From CAZOZZ01 sp965247425 (GTDB lineage Bacteria; Acidobacteriota; Terriglobia; 20CM-2-55-15), in assembly GCA_965247425.1 (NCBI GenBank), contig OZ252023.1, forward strand, positions 4,836,001-4,900,000: a DNA stretch of 64,000 bases, given 5' to 3'. Below, one piece after another: positions 1 through 8,171 of the stretch (the stretch's first letter is position 1; every line of letters begins with the position of its first letter). Below the pieces are notes generated by a model, which was not told the DNA's origin, made no database searches, and worked only from the letters and a program-made list of their open reading frames with translations. A program made the translations under genes and the position numbers.

Positions 1-843
1 CCGGGGTTGTTTCTGAAACTGGAGAACCTCCAGTACACGCACTCGTTCAAAATACGTGGCGCTTTCAGCCGGATGTTGAAGCTGGTCGAAGAAAACGATC
101 GACGGACGGTGTTGACAGTGTCGGCGGGGAACCACGGACAGGCCGTGGCCCGGGCGGCGTCGGTGCTGGGTCTCTCATGTACGGTCGTGGTGCCAGAAAC
201 TGCTCCACGCGCCAAAGTGGAGGCGATCGAACGGTACGGAATCGATCTCAAGGTGGAGGGAGCCAACTATGACGAGGCCGAGAAGCTCACTCTGCGCCTT
301 GCCCGGGATCGCGACCGGTACGTCTTCGTTTCACCCTACAATGATCCCTTCGTCATCCTTGGACAGGGCACCCTAGCTCTCGAACTGGTGGCCCAACAAC
401 CCGATGTACAGACCGTCATGGTACCGATCGGTGGCGGCGGTCTGGCAGCCGGAATAGCCAGGGCGATGAAACAATTGCGACCCGCCGTACGTGTCGTTGG
501 CGTCCAGGCCGAGGCCTCGGCAGCCATATACCATTCTCTCGAAGCGGGTTGTTTGATCACGATCCCAGACCGCCCAACCGTCGCCGACGGTATTCAAGGC
601 AACGTCGAGGATGGCTCGATCACGTTCGACCTGATTCGCGATTTCGTGGACGAGGTCGTAACCGTACCTGAGGATGCGATCCGACAATCCATGCGGGAAC
701 TGCTGCACCAGGAAAAGATCCTCGCAGAGGGAGCCGCGGCAGTGACCGTCGCTGCTTTCGGTTCGGGCCTCGGTTCAACGACTGATCCGACCATCGCCGT
801 TATCTCCGGAGGAAACCTCGACCTCGACAAGGTTCTCGACTGA
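1..843 (+). CDS. Threonine/serine dehydratase-like PLP enzyme, 5' truncated by window
   Basis: Fold-type II PLP enzyme that probably deaminates L-threonine or L-serine. The frame is open from base 1, and its first visible residues (PGLFLKLENLQ) already belong to the conserved core, so the true start lies outside the window and the TTG at 7 is not a real start. The PLP lysine sits in SFKIRGA, the phosphate loop is SAGNHGQ, and the glycine-rich cofactor loop is GGGGLAAG. The protein ends soon after GGNLDLDK with no C-terminal ACT domain. It therefore resembles the short catabolic dehydratase/serine racemase type rather than feedback-regulated biosynthetic IlvA. Substrate is inferred from the family only. 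No downstream partner is linked on the same strand. Confidence 0.85.
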   Translation, partial: PGLFLKLENLQYTHSFKIRGAFSRMLKLVEENDRRTVLTVSAGNHGQAVARAASVLGLSCTVVVPETAPRAKVEAIERYGIDLKVEGANYDEAEKLTLRLARDRDRYVFVSPYNDPFVILGQGTLALELVAQQPDVQTVMVPIGGGGLAAGIARAMKQLRPAVRVVGVQAEASAAIYHSLEAGCLITIPDRPTVADGIQGNVEDGSITFDLIRDFVDEVVTVPEDAIRQSMRELLHQEKILAEGAAAVTVAAFGSGLGSTTDPTIAVISGGNLDLDKVLD

Positions 844-1053
844 CAAGACAACCCAAGGAGCCGGCGGCAACGTCGTCGTCACCATCGACCGCGTTCTGGC
901 TCACTGCCTTTAACCAATTTTAATATCAGCTATTTACACTCAACCTGACGACGGTAATGGCCGTTTTAGACCCCATGTACAGGTCGAATTGTGCCCCCGT
1001 AATTGGCTTTCCGCTCTGATGTCTGCGACCGAAATCCATGCTTTAATGAGTTC

Positions 1054-1818
1054 ATGGTAAGAACAGAGTCAGCAACACCTTCCGGGCCCGATCCGAGCTA
1101 TCGCGAGTTCTTTGACAATGCCGTTGTCGGAATGTTTCGGACCACGCTGGACGGACGTTTTATGGCTGCCAACAAGGCCCTGGCGAAAATGTTGGGCTAT
1201 GGGAGCCCCGATGAACTGGTGGCCAGTGTCACCGATATCGGGGCACAGCTTTTCGTCGATCCCGGAGAGCGGGCCGAGGCGGTCTCGGTCGCCGCGGAAA
1301 CTAAACAGTATCTGGGAAAGGAGATCGCCCTACGCCGAGCCGATGGAACGAAGATCTGGGTGTCGGAACACGGCAGGGTCGTGATGGACCCGGATGGCAA
1401 CGCGCTCTACTTCGAAGGCACGCTCGAAGATGTAACGGAACGAAAGACCCGCCAGAGCAATCCTGCCGGCGACCTGGAATCCAACACCAGGTCTGAAGAT
1501 GCTGGGAAAATAAGTTTGCGCGCGGCGAAACTGGAAACGACGCTTCATCGAATCGCCAAGGAACTGGCCCTGATCGGAATGGACCGGACCTTCGAGGTGT
1601 CACGCCTCGACCCGAGCGAACTGGAAGGGTTCAAGTCCTTGACTCGACGCGAAATCGAAATCCTTCGAGCCATCGTCACGGGCGATCGCGTCCGAACGAT
1701 TGCCAAAACCCTGACCCTGGCGCCGAACACCGTCCGCAACCACCTGAAATCGATCTTTATCAAGCTCAAGATTCGGTCGCAGGCGGACCTGATTGAAAAG
1801 CTCAGGAAAAGAGATTAG
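1054..1818 (+). CDS. PAS domain - LuxR-type HTH transcriptional regulator
   Basis: Probable one-component sensor and DNA-binding regulator. An N-terminal PAS domain (starting YREFFDNAVVGMF, ending with the PAC-type strand ALYFEGTLEDVTERK) is followed by a linker and a C-terminal LuxR/FixJ-type helix-turn-helix. The HTH shows LTRREIEILRAIVTG and the recognition helix region TLAPNTVRNHLKSI. There is no receiver domain or transmembrane segment, so the signal is probably cytosolic and bound by PAS. The ATG at 1054 is preferred over an in-frame TTG at 1003, because the extra 17 residues precede the PAS fold and look non-conserved. The stop overlaps by 4 bases the stop of the convergent protease gene. 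The AT-rich stretch at about 915-950 is the likely promoter area, but no clear -35/-10 pair was assigned. Confidence 0.8.
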   Translation: MVRTESATPSGPDPSYREFFDNAVVGMFRTTLDGRFMAANKALAKMLGYGSPDELVASVTDIGAQLFVDPGERAEAVSVAAETKQYLGKEIALRRADGTKIWVSEHGRVVMDPDGNALYFEGTLEDVTERKTRQSNPAGDLESNTRSEDAGKISLRAAKLETTLHRIAKELALIGMDRTFEVSRLDPSELEGFKSLTRREIEILRAIVTGDRVRTIAKTLTLAPNTVRNHLKSIFIKLKIRSQADLIEKLRKRD

Positions 1819-2516
1819 TTACCGACTTCATACAACAAGCGCAACGTCTCTACATCGCTCGGCGACAGGCCCGAGTGAAGCCGGATGTCTTCCCTGGACT
1901 TCAATTCCCTTCGGTATCTCAGGAAGTACTCGACAATATCCCCACCGTAAGCAAATGAATACATGATGTCTTTGAAGTTTCGGGTGTGCGGCAGGCCGAC
2001 GGCATGTCCCAACTCGTGGACCGAAGTGAGGTAGACGATCGTCTCTCTCAGGAGTGGGTCTCGACTGGAACGGGCCGCAAGAGCGGGCCCGAGCTGGTCT
2101 ACATCCGGCATCACGAACACCAGTGCGCCGGTCCTCCCGTTTAAGCGGAATCGGCGCATTTCTCCGAACAGACCCTGTTCGGCAGACACCCAGACCACGC
2201 GTATCAGAGCCTCATCTTCCGATGCTGGAACGAATCGAAGCCGACCGCGGCTTTCCCGGGACCACGCTTCGAGGGCGGTCGACGCCAATTCCTGGTCTGA
2301 GGGTTCCCAACCGGGAACTCCCGACCCGTCGGCGATGAAGTAAGGTATGGGTTCGCTCGCATCCAGGACGTCTGAACCCTGACCTGGAAACGGTGGTCCG
2401 GACGCCATCAACAGGCCGGTGAGGACGAATGCGACAATCCCGATACAGCCCGAACGCACTCCTAGGAGCCTGCGCGGCAGAAGAGATCTACTGCGAAAGA
2501 GGTATAATCGGTCCAT
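1815..2516 (-). CDS. Matrixin-like secreted zinc metalloprotease, N-terminus supplied by a MITE
   Basis: Small secreted zinc protease. The sequence HELGHAVGLPH (about residues 167-177) is the metzincin HExxHxxGxxH zinc site, followed by a short DIMYSF Met-turn-like segment, as in matrixins. The chosen start is the ATG at 2516, preceded by GAGGGA at short spacing. It gives an Arg-rich n-region followed by a hydrophobic core (GIVAFVLTGLLMA), a plausible signal peptide. Residues 1-19 of this product are encoded inside the inverted-repeat element at 2462-2647; host sequence begins near the GTG at 2459. That GTG could be the pre-insertion start, and a GTG at 2609 inside the element would give a longer product. 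Substrate unknown. Confidence 0.7.
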   Translation of the reverse strand: MDRLYLFRSRSLLPRRLLGVRSGCIGIVAFVLTGLLMASGPPFPGQGSDVLDASEPIPYFIADGSGVPGWEPSDQELASTALEAWSRESRGRLRFVPASEDEALIRVVWVSAEQGLFGEMRRFRLNGRTGALVFVMPDVDQLGPALAARSSRDPLLRETIVYLTSVHELGHAVGLPHTRNFKDIMYSFAYGGDIVEYFLRYRRELKSREDIRLHSGLSPSDVETLRLLYEVGN

Positions 2517-2647
2517 ATTCCCTCGATTTTTCGTTAATATAGAACCACTATTCGCCTCAAAATCGAGAAAATGCCTCAAAGTCGAGGGAATCTGGCCTCG
2601 ATTCTCCACTTTCTCGCTACGATCCCTTCTGCCGCGCAGACTCCTAG
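2462..2647. mobile_element. MITE family A, copy 1
   Basis: Non-coding element of 178 bp (2466-2643) flanked on both sides by CTAG (2462-2465 and 2644-2647). Its ends are inverted repeats of about 24 bp: GGAGCCTGCGCGGCAGAA at the left, GGAGTCTGCGCGGCAGAA read inward from the right. A second copy in opposite orientation lies at 48514-48679 and is about 20 bp shorter, because an internal TTTTGAGGCG-type segment is duplicated here. No transposase is encoded. The right flank CTAG contains the TAG stop of pyrE, and the left part encodes the first residues of the protease at 1815-2516. Confidence 0.85.
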
Positions 2648-3219
2648 TTCTCCATCCGGGCTACGGTTTCGTTCCCAAGGAGCTGCCCGGAAGTGAAGAT
2701 CGGATAGAAAGGATATCTGGCTGTAATCGCATCGGCACCACCCTCTTCCCGGTCAACGACGCACATCGTGGCCACTACCTCGTATCCTGCTTCCTCGACC
2801 TTCCCGCAGGCCTCCAGCATCGACCCCCCCGAGGTGCACACATCGTCAACAATGATCACTCGGGAGCCCGACGGACCTTGCCAACCCTCGATCTGCCTCT
2901 TTGCGCCGTGGCCTTTGGCTTCCTTTCGAACGATGAAAGCCGGAAGGGGAGTCTCCTCCATCTGGCTGACCACTGCGATGGCTGCGGCGATCGGGTCGGC
3001 GCCGAGTGTCAAGCCGCCGATCGCAACGGCGTCGATGCCCTGATCACGAATCGTCTTCAACATCAGCCGAGCCGTCAGCAACGCGCCGAGCGGGTGCAAC
3101 GTCGTGGTTCGACAGTCCAGATAGTAGGAGGCTTTCTTCCCCGAGGTGAGGGTGAAATCTCCGATCTCCAGTGAGTTTTCGCGGATCACTTCACGAAGTC
3201 GGGCACGGTCGCTGTTCAT
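2644..3219 (-). CDS. pyrE: Orotate phosphoribosyltransferase
   Basis: Transfers the phosphoribosyl group of PRPP to orotate to make OMP in pyrimidine synthesis. The PRPP-binding motif VIIVDDVCTSGGS is clear, with the catalytic-loop region KEAKGHGAKRQIEG before it and the N-terminal core FTLTSGKKASYYLDCR. The length of 191 residues is normal for PyrE. The ATG at 3219 is chosen because the 29 residues added by extending to 3306 lie outside the family and read through a heptad repeat at 3259-3284. The TAG stop lies within the CTAG that borders the MITE at 2462-2647, so the element sits exactly at the 3' end of the gene. The last residues (ARMEN) look complete, so function is probably intact. Confidence 0.93.
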   Translation of the reverse strand: MNSDRARLREVIRENSLEIGDFTLTSGKKASYYLDCRTTTLHPLGALLTARLMLKTIRDQGIDAVAIGGLTLGADPIAAAIAVVSQMEETPLPAFIVRKEAKGHGAKRQIEGWQGPSGSRVIIVDDVCTSGGSMLEACGKVEEAGYEVVATMCVVDREEGGADAITARYPFYPIFTSGQLLGNETVARMEN

Positions 3220-3258
3220 TGGGTTGAGTATACCATCGGGGGATAGGGAGGAGATTCC

Positions 3259-3284
3259 GACGCAAAAGCGCAAAGACGCAGAGC
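3259..3284. repeat. Heptad repeat, cgcaaag family, single arm
   Basis: Short array of about 7-bp period (CGACGCAAAAGCGCAAAGAC followed by GCAGAGC) between pyrE and the lipoprotein gene. It belongs to the same family as the paired arms at 7946-8148 and 12931-13020. No convincing facing arm is visible here. Confidence 0.7.
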
Positions 3285-3319
3285 TTTCCTCGAGGATCCA
3301 CAGCAAACTTTTCGTCTAC

Positions 3320-4651
3320 CTAAAGGGGAGGTATATTCGGTTTGGACTTCGATTTCTCCTCGCTCGGAATGCGCATCAGGACCGGTCGAACCACTTTCTT
3401 CCGGGTTTCGGGGGCGGACGACTCGTCTATCCCTGTTCCGACAAAATCCTCGTTTTCCTCCCCGTCATCGTCCTCATCGGGATTCTCTCCAGTGTCGACC
3501 TGATCGGCCTTTTCGGAGGCGTCAGCTTCTTCCTTCTCCTCCGACTTCTCGTCGCCCACCCGGGATTTCTTCGCCTCGGTTGGAGACTTGTCGGACACTT
3601 TGGTCTCGACAGATTCCTCGCCATCTTGTGTATCTTCATCGGCGCGTTCTTGCCGCCGTTCGTAACGTTCGTCCTCCCTTTTCGACCGGAAATACTCGCC
3701 CAACACGCGGGAGACCGTGCCACCCACTATACCCAGGGTCCGCATCGTGGTTTGAGAACGCGCCTGGCGATGCGAAGCCTCCGCGGTAGCCAACTTCCCA
3801 ACGAGACCGGGATGATCCACATTCAGCCGCTCAGCCTCTTTGTAGCGCCGGAGAGCTTCCTTATACCTCCCGTTGTAATAGAGGGAGTCCCCCGCGACGA
3901 CTATCGAAATGGCCCGGGCTCGCTGGTCTTCAATCTGGTATTTGAGCGATTCGTAGGCGCGCGGCTCCAGGCCCGTGCGTAGCGCGATGTCGAGGGAACG
4001 GTTGGCCTCGGTCAGACGACCGGCGACCACCGCATCGAGCACGCGCTTCTTCATCGCCTCGAGTTCGGCCAACCGGGAAAGCTCGGTATCGAGGGCCGTT
4101 TTCACCCTGTAGTAAGCCAGGTCCGGATCATCCTGGGCTCCGACTTCTTCGAGAATCGACATGGAGGCTTGAAGCAGGCCCAGTCGACCCTGCCCGTTCG
4201 CCTCTTCGAACAAGGTGAGAGCTTCGGAAATCTTCCCCGCACGCCATGAAAGAAATTCCTCCCACCCGCGTTCAATGTCTCGCTCGCTCGTACCGACGAG
4301 CGCCCAGGAGAATCCATCCTCGACTCCGGCCCGCAGAAAGCTGGGTTGAATGATGTTCGATGCACGGAGCCGGAAAGTGGATTCCATCGTCCGGTTCACC
4401 GAACGGGCATCGACAACCATGGTCGACCCGCGAACGGTCCTCGACACCACAAGCGGGCCATGCGAAAGCAGATCGTCGACCGCCTTCAGATATGCCGACC
4501 GACGCGCAGCCTCCGGCCTTCCACGAACTTTCTCCACTCCATACCCCCACGTGAGGCCGGCAGGCACCTCGGCAGGCGGCCGCAGTTGAACGGGTCGAAT
4601 CCCCGCACAGGACGTGAGCAGGAGGGAACCTGCAATGATCAAAGTCCGCAT
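3320..4651 (-). CDS. Predicted lipoprotein with helical repeats and acidic C-terminus
   Basis: Envelope protein of unknown function, 443 residues. A signal peptide ends in a lipobox L12-T-S-C15. Residues about 30-125 (GYGVEKVRGRPEAARRSAYLKAVDDLL onward) resemble the repeated Ala/Lys secondary structure of LPP20-type lipoproteins. Residues 130-295 are mainly helical with TPR-like stretches (GDSLYYNGRYKEALRRYKEA). The last about 120 residues are a highly charged Glu/Asp/Lys low-complexity tail. It starts 12 bases after the stop of another lipoprotein gene with an LPP20-like body, so the two are probably co-transcribed and may act together at the outer membrane. No enzyme motif is visible. Confidence 0.65.
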   Translation of the reverse strand: MRTLIIAGSLLLTSCAGIRPVQLRPPAEVPAGLTWGYGVEKVRGRPEAARRSAYLKAVDDLLSHGPLVVSRTVRGSTMVVDARSVNRTMESTFRLRASNIIQPSFLRAGVEDGFSWALVGTSERDIERGWEEFLSWRAGKISEALTLFEEANGQGRLGLLQASMSILEEVGAQDDPDLAYYRVKTALDTELSRLAELEAMKKRVLDAVVAGRLTEANRSLDIALRTGLEPRAYESLKYQIEDQRARAISIVVAGDSLYYNGRYKEALRRYKEAERLNVDHPGLVGKLATAEASHRQARSQTTMRTLGIVGGTVSRVLGEYFRSKREDERYERRQERADEDTQDGEESVETKVSDKSPTEAKKSRVGDEKSEEKEEADASEKADQVDTGENPDEDDDGEENEDFVGTGIDESSAPETRKKVVRPVLMRIPSEEKSKSKPNIPPL

Positions 4652-4663
4652 GTTCGGCCTCTC

Positions 4664-5266
4664 TTAGTTCCGGGTGCCCCCGTTCTCTGCCTTTGCACGC
4701 GTCAACTGCTGTTCATGGAACAGCGTCAGCGTCTGTATGTCGGCGCTGACCGTGCCCTGACCGGAAAGCTGCCGGGTCAACTGTTCCTTGATCGGGTTGT
4801 CTATCAGATACTGGCTCAGCTTGACGAGCCGGTCCATCAGGTTCTCATCGACCTCGCTCTTGGCCATGTATATCCGGCAGTAGACTGTCCCCGTGTTCTG
4901 ACCGACCCGGTATTCGACGAATTTCTTGCCTGCCAACGGAACGCTGGTCGACAGGTTCCGGACGGCGGTAAACAGTGATGCCCGGTCGTCACGGCTACTG
5001 ATGACCTCGCTGACACGCGACGAGACGGTTTCGAAAATGTTGGAGCCCAGGTCGGCCATCGCCTGGCTGCGCGCCATCTCCTGGGAAATTCGGATGTCTC
5101 TGTGTTTTGCCAGACCCATGCCCTCGTAGGAGGGAATGGGAATGGGTTCGAACGGATAAAGGACGGCGGTCGGTTCCAGAGCCGGGTTTTCAGTCTTGAC
5201 GTTCTTTCCACAGGCGGTAACGGCCAACCCAGCTACGACGCACAAGGACACCATGCGTAATCTCAT
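4664..5266 (-). CDS. LPP20-like lipoprotein
   Basis: Predicted outer-membrane or periplasmic lipoprotein of about 200 residues. The signal peptide has a lipobox VTAC followed by GKNVKTENP. The mature part has the pattern of LPP20 family proteins: an Arg/Gln/Ala-rich helix (EMARSQAMADLGSNI) and a strand segment near FVEYRVGQNTGTVYCRIYM. The start at 5266 is chosen because GGAGGT lies just upstream with normal spacing, whereas the in-frame ATG at 5278 overlaps that ribosome binding site. It is the first gene of a two-gene unit with 3320-4651. Function unknown. Confidence 0.7.
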   Translation of the reverse strand: MRLRMVSLCVVAGLAVTACGKNVKTENPALEPTAVLYPFEPIPIPSYEGMGLAKHRDIRISQEMARSQAMADLGSNIFETVSSRVSEVISSRDDRASLFTAVRNLSTSVPLAGKKFVEYRVGQNTGTVYCRIYMAKSEVDENLMDRLVKLSQYLIDNPIKEQLTRQLSGQGTVSADIQTLTLFHEQQLTRAKAENGGTRN

Positions 5267-5590
5267 CGGTACCTCCATTCCGGCACCCCGCTCGCTAAAC
5301 GGGCGGGGGCTCGAGATGATGAGTCGAAGAAATGCGGCGGACCCGGGTCCGAGCGCGTCAGTTTTTGTAGCTACTACTCGGCTTCGACGGCCGTGATATG
5401 GAAAGGTGAGAGTAATCGCAGCCGGAAGAGGCAGGAAATCTCAGATCGAAATAGGTGGCGACTGTGGTACAAAAGGAGTTGGCACACTTCGATTCACTCG
5501 TACCTCTATGTCTGACGACGCTACTGCTGAGTGCGACTTCCTACGTTTCGCGGCCGCGAAAGGCTCGTTCCGAATCAACCTGGGGACTCC
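5267..5590. other. Divergent intergenic region, nothing assigned
   Basis: About 320 bases between the lipoprotein unit (minus) and pckA (plus). It must contain two divergent promoters. I could not assign convincing -35/-10 boxes, a tRNA or a conserved RNA. Short frames here on either strand lack ribosome binding sites and family features. Confidence 0.5.
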
Positions 5591-7148
5591 ATGACGAATT
5601 CTCTGATCTCGAATCGCGTGCGGAATACGTTTCGCAATCTGTCAACCGCAGCTCTCTACGAACACATCATCCGACGAGACGAAGCACAGGTCGCCCACAT
5701 GGGGCCCGTCGTGGCTCGCACCGGATCCCGCACGGGGCGATCTCCCAACGATAAGTTCATCGTGATGGAACCCTCGTGTGCCGACAAGGTCTGGTGGGGA
5801 CCGGTCAACCGACCGATCGAGACCGAGCGCTTCGATGCGATGGTCGGCCGTCTGGAAAGCTACCTGCAGGGAAGGGACATTTATGTCCAGGATTGCTATG
5901 CGGGCGCCGATCCTGAGCACCGGCTCCCGATCGAGATCGTAACGGAAAAAGCCTGGCACAGCCTCTTCGCCCGGAACATGTTTATCGAGCGGACCTCCGG
6001 GGAGCCGGCCGAGTTTACCGTGGTCAGCCTCCCGGACTTTCATGCGATTCCGGAAGTCGACGGCACGAATTCCGAAGCGTTCGTCCTCGTCAACTTCGCC
6101 AGAAAGTTGGTACTGATCGGCGGTACGGCGTACGCGGGCGAAATCAAAAAATCCGTCTTCACGATCATGAACTTCATGTTGCCCCAAAAGGGTGTCTTCC
6201 CGATGCATTGCTCGGCAAACATCGGCACGGACGGTTCTTCGGCGATCTTTTTCGGCCTGTCCGGAACCGGCAAGACGACCCTGTCGGCCGACCCGGAACG
6301 ACGCCTGATCGGCGACGACGAGCACGGCTGGGGAGACCACGGTGTCTTTAACTTTGAAGGTGGATGCTATGCGAAAGTGATCCGGCTTTCCGCCGAGGCC
6401 GAACCGGACATTTACGACGCAACGCGAAGATTCGGCACGATAATCGAAAATGTTCCGATCAACGAAAAGACGCGACGGATAGACCTCAACGACGATTCCA
6501 TCACCGAGAACACACGCGCCGCCTACCCGATCTCCTACATCCGCAAACATCGAGACCAGCGGGCGCGGCCACCATCCCGACAACATCGTGATGCTGACCG
6601 CCGACGCCTTCGGGGTCCTGCCCCCGGTTTCCCGTTTAACGCCGGAGCAGGCGATGTACCACTTCATCTCCGGATACACAGCGAAGGTAGCCGGAACCGA
6701 GGCGGGCCTTGGTAAGGAGCCACAAGCAACCTTCAGCACGTGCTTCGGCGCGCCGTTCATGGTCCTCCATCCGACCGTTTACGCCAACCTACTGCGGAAA
6801 CGGATGGAGCAGCATAAATCGAACTGCTGGCTTGTCAACACGGGGTGGACCGGCGGCCCGTACGGTGTCGGAAAGCGGATGCAGATCGCTCACACTCGCG
6901 CGATGATCAAAGCGGTGCTGGACGGGACGCTTTCCACAGCAGAGACCTACATGGATCCATTTTTCAATCTCGAGGTCCCAACGACCTGCCCGAACGTACC
7001 CGAAGAAGTACTGAATCCACGGAACACCTGGGACAACAAGGACGCCTACGACTCGAAAGCTCGCGAACTGGCCGAGCGATTCAAGAAGAACTTCGAGGAG
7101 TTCGCCCCGGAGATGACCGAGGCAGTTCTGGCGGCGGGCCCCAAGTAA
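5591..7148 (+). CDS. pckA: ATP-dependent phosphoenolpyruvate carboxykinase, frameshifted
   Basis: Gluconeogenic enzyme converting oxaloacetate and ATP to PEP, CO2 and ADP. The first frame runs from ATG 5591 and carries RTGRSPNDKF, GTAYAGEIKKS, the P-loop GLSGTGKTTLS and the metal site DDEHGW. After AAYPISYI (about 6540) the homologous reading moves to another frame: upstream of 6588 that frame reads NIETSGRGHHPDNIVMLTAD, and it then continues through FGVLPPVS to the end at 7148. The span of 1558 bases equals 519 codons plus one base, so one extra base (or two lost) near 6540-6550 explains the break. Both halves are otherwise well conserved, with a combined length near 518 residues, close to normal. 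This is either a recent inactivating mutation or a sequence error. fabI follows after 8 bases. Confidence 0.85.
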
Positions 7149-7156
7149 TTATCCAA

Positions 7157-7924
7157 ATGCTACTCGAAGGCAAAACCGGCCTGATCATGGGCGTCGCCAA
7201 CAAGCGGAGCATCGCCTGGGGCATCGCCCAGTCGATGGACAAAGCGGGGTCGCGCCTGGTACTCGCGTATCAGAACGAGCGCCTGGGGCAGAACGTCGAA
7301 AAGCTGGCGCCTGAGCTGACCAACCCGCTGCTTCTACCCTGCGACGTGGCAAACGACGAAGAAATCGACCAGTTGATGTCCCGGATCAAGGACGAAGTCG
7401 GCGGCCTCGATTTCCTGGTTCATGCCCTCGCGTTTGCGCCCCGTGAAGAACTCTCGGGCCGCTACGCCGACACTTCCCGCGAGGGTTTTCGTATCGCGCT
7501 GGACATCAGTGCCTACTCGCTGGTGGCCACGGCACGTCGCGCCGCACCTTTGATGGACGGACGCGAAGGCAGCATCGTCACACTGACCTACCTTGGCAGC
7601 GAACGCGTCGTGGGCGGATACAACGTCATGGGTGTCGCCAAGGCCGCCCTGGAAGCATCGGTCCGATATCTGGCCAACGATCTTGGGCCCGATGGCATTC
7701 GCGTCAACGCAATCTCCGCCGGGCCCATCCGAACCCTGGCCTCATCGGCAGTATCGGGCATCACGGGTATGGTCAAACTCCACGCCGAACGCGCCCCCCT
7801 CCGCAAACCAACCGAAACCGGCGAAGTCGGCGACACCGCCCTCTTCCTGGCCAGCCCCATGTCCCGCGGCATCACCGGCGAGATCCTCTACGTCGACGGT
7901 GGCTACAACATCCTCGGCGTGTAA
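7157..7924 (+). CDS. fabI: Enoyl-[acyl-carrier-protein] reductase (NADH)
   Basis: Short-chain dehydrogenase fold enzyme that performs the last reduction in each round of fatty acid elongation. The N-terminus MLLEGKTGLIMGVANKRSIAWGIA is the FabI-type nucleotide loop (GxxxxxSIAxG), not the GxxxGxG of FabG. The active-site segment YNVMGVAKAALE supplies the Tyr-x6-Lys pair, and GPIRTLASSAVSG is the substrate loop. The length of 255 residues is normal. The start at 7157 is the FabI N-terminus; longer readings upstream overlap pckA in the wrong frame. It lies 8 bases after pckA and is probably on the same transcript. A pair of facing heptad repeats begins 22 bases after the stop. Confidence 0.93.
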   Translation: MLLEGKTGLIMGVANKRSIAWGIAQSMDKAGSRLVLAYQNERLGQNVEKLAPELTNPLLLPCDVANDEEIDQLMSRIKDEVGGLDFLVHALAFAPREELSGRYADTSREGFRIALDISAYSLVATARRAAPLMDGREGSIVTLTYLGSERVVGGYNVMGVAKAALEASVRYLANDLGPDGIRVNAISAGPIRTLASSAVSGITGMVKLHAERAPLRKPTETGEVGDTALFLASPMSRGITGEILYVDGGYNILGV

Positions 7925-7945
7925 GCGTGGCCTGGAACCATTCTC

Positions 7946-8148
7946 TCGACGCAAAGGCGCAGAGACGCAGAGGTCCTTTTCATCGCATCCTCCAACATGA
8001 CCGACCGACTGGCACAGTCGTTTGTGCGAAACGGTTTTTCAAACGCGGAGAACATTCGAGTCGTTTCATCAATCGATAGGGGGCAGGCCAAGTGTAAGCG
8101 ACCGATAAGCAAGAAATAAACTCTGCGTCTTTGCGTCTCTGCGTCGAG
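7946..8148. repeat. Facing heptad repeat arms, cgcaaag family
   Basis: Two 28-bp arms in inverted orientation: 7946-7973 (CTCGACGCAAAGGCGCAGAG plus GACGCAGAG-type end) and 8121-8148 (CTCTGCGTCTTTGCGTCTCT plus GCGTCGAG), separated by about 147 bases of unrelated sequence. Read inward, the arms match except for a few positions. The element fills the gap between the convergent ends of fabI and the radical SAM gene. Confidence 0.8.
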
Positions 8149-8171
8149 AACAAGTTTCGTTCGCCTGGGCT

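Noticed and set aside
7946..8148. CRISPR array
   Set aside because: Units are 7 bp, arms face each other, and there are no regularly sized unique spacers or cas genes.
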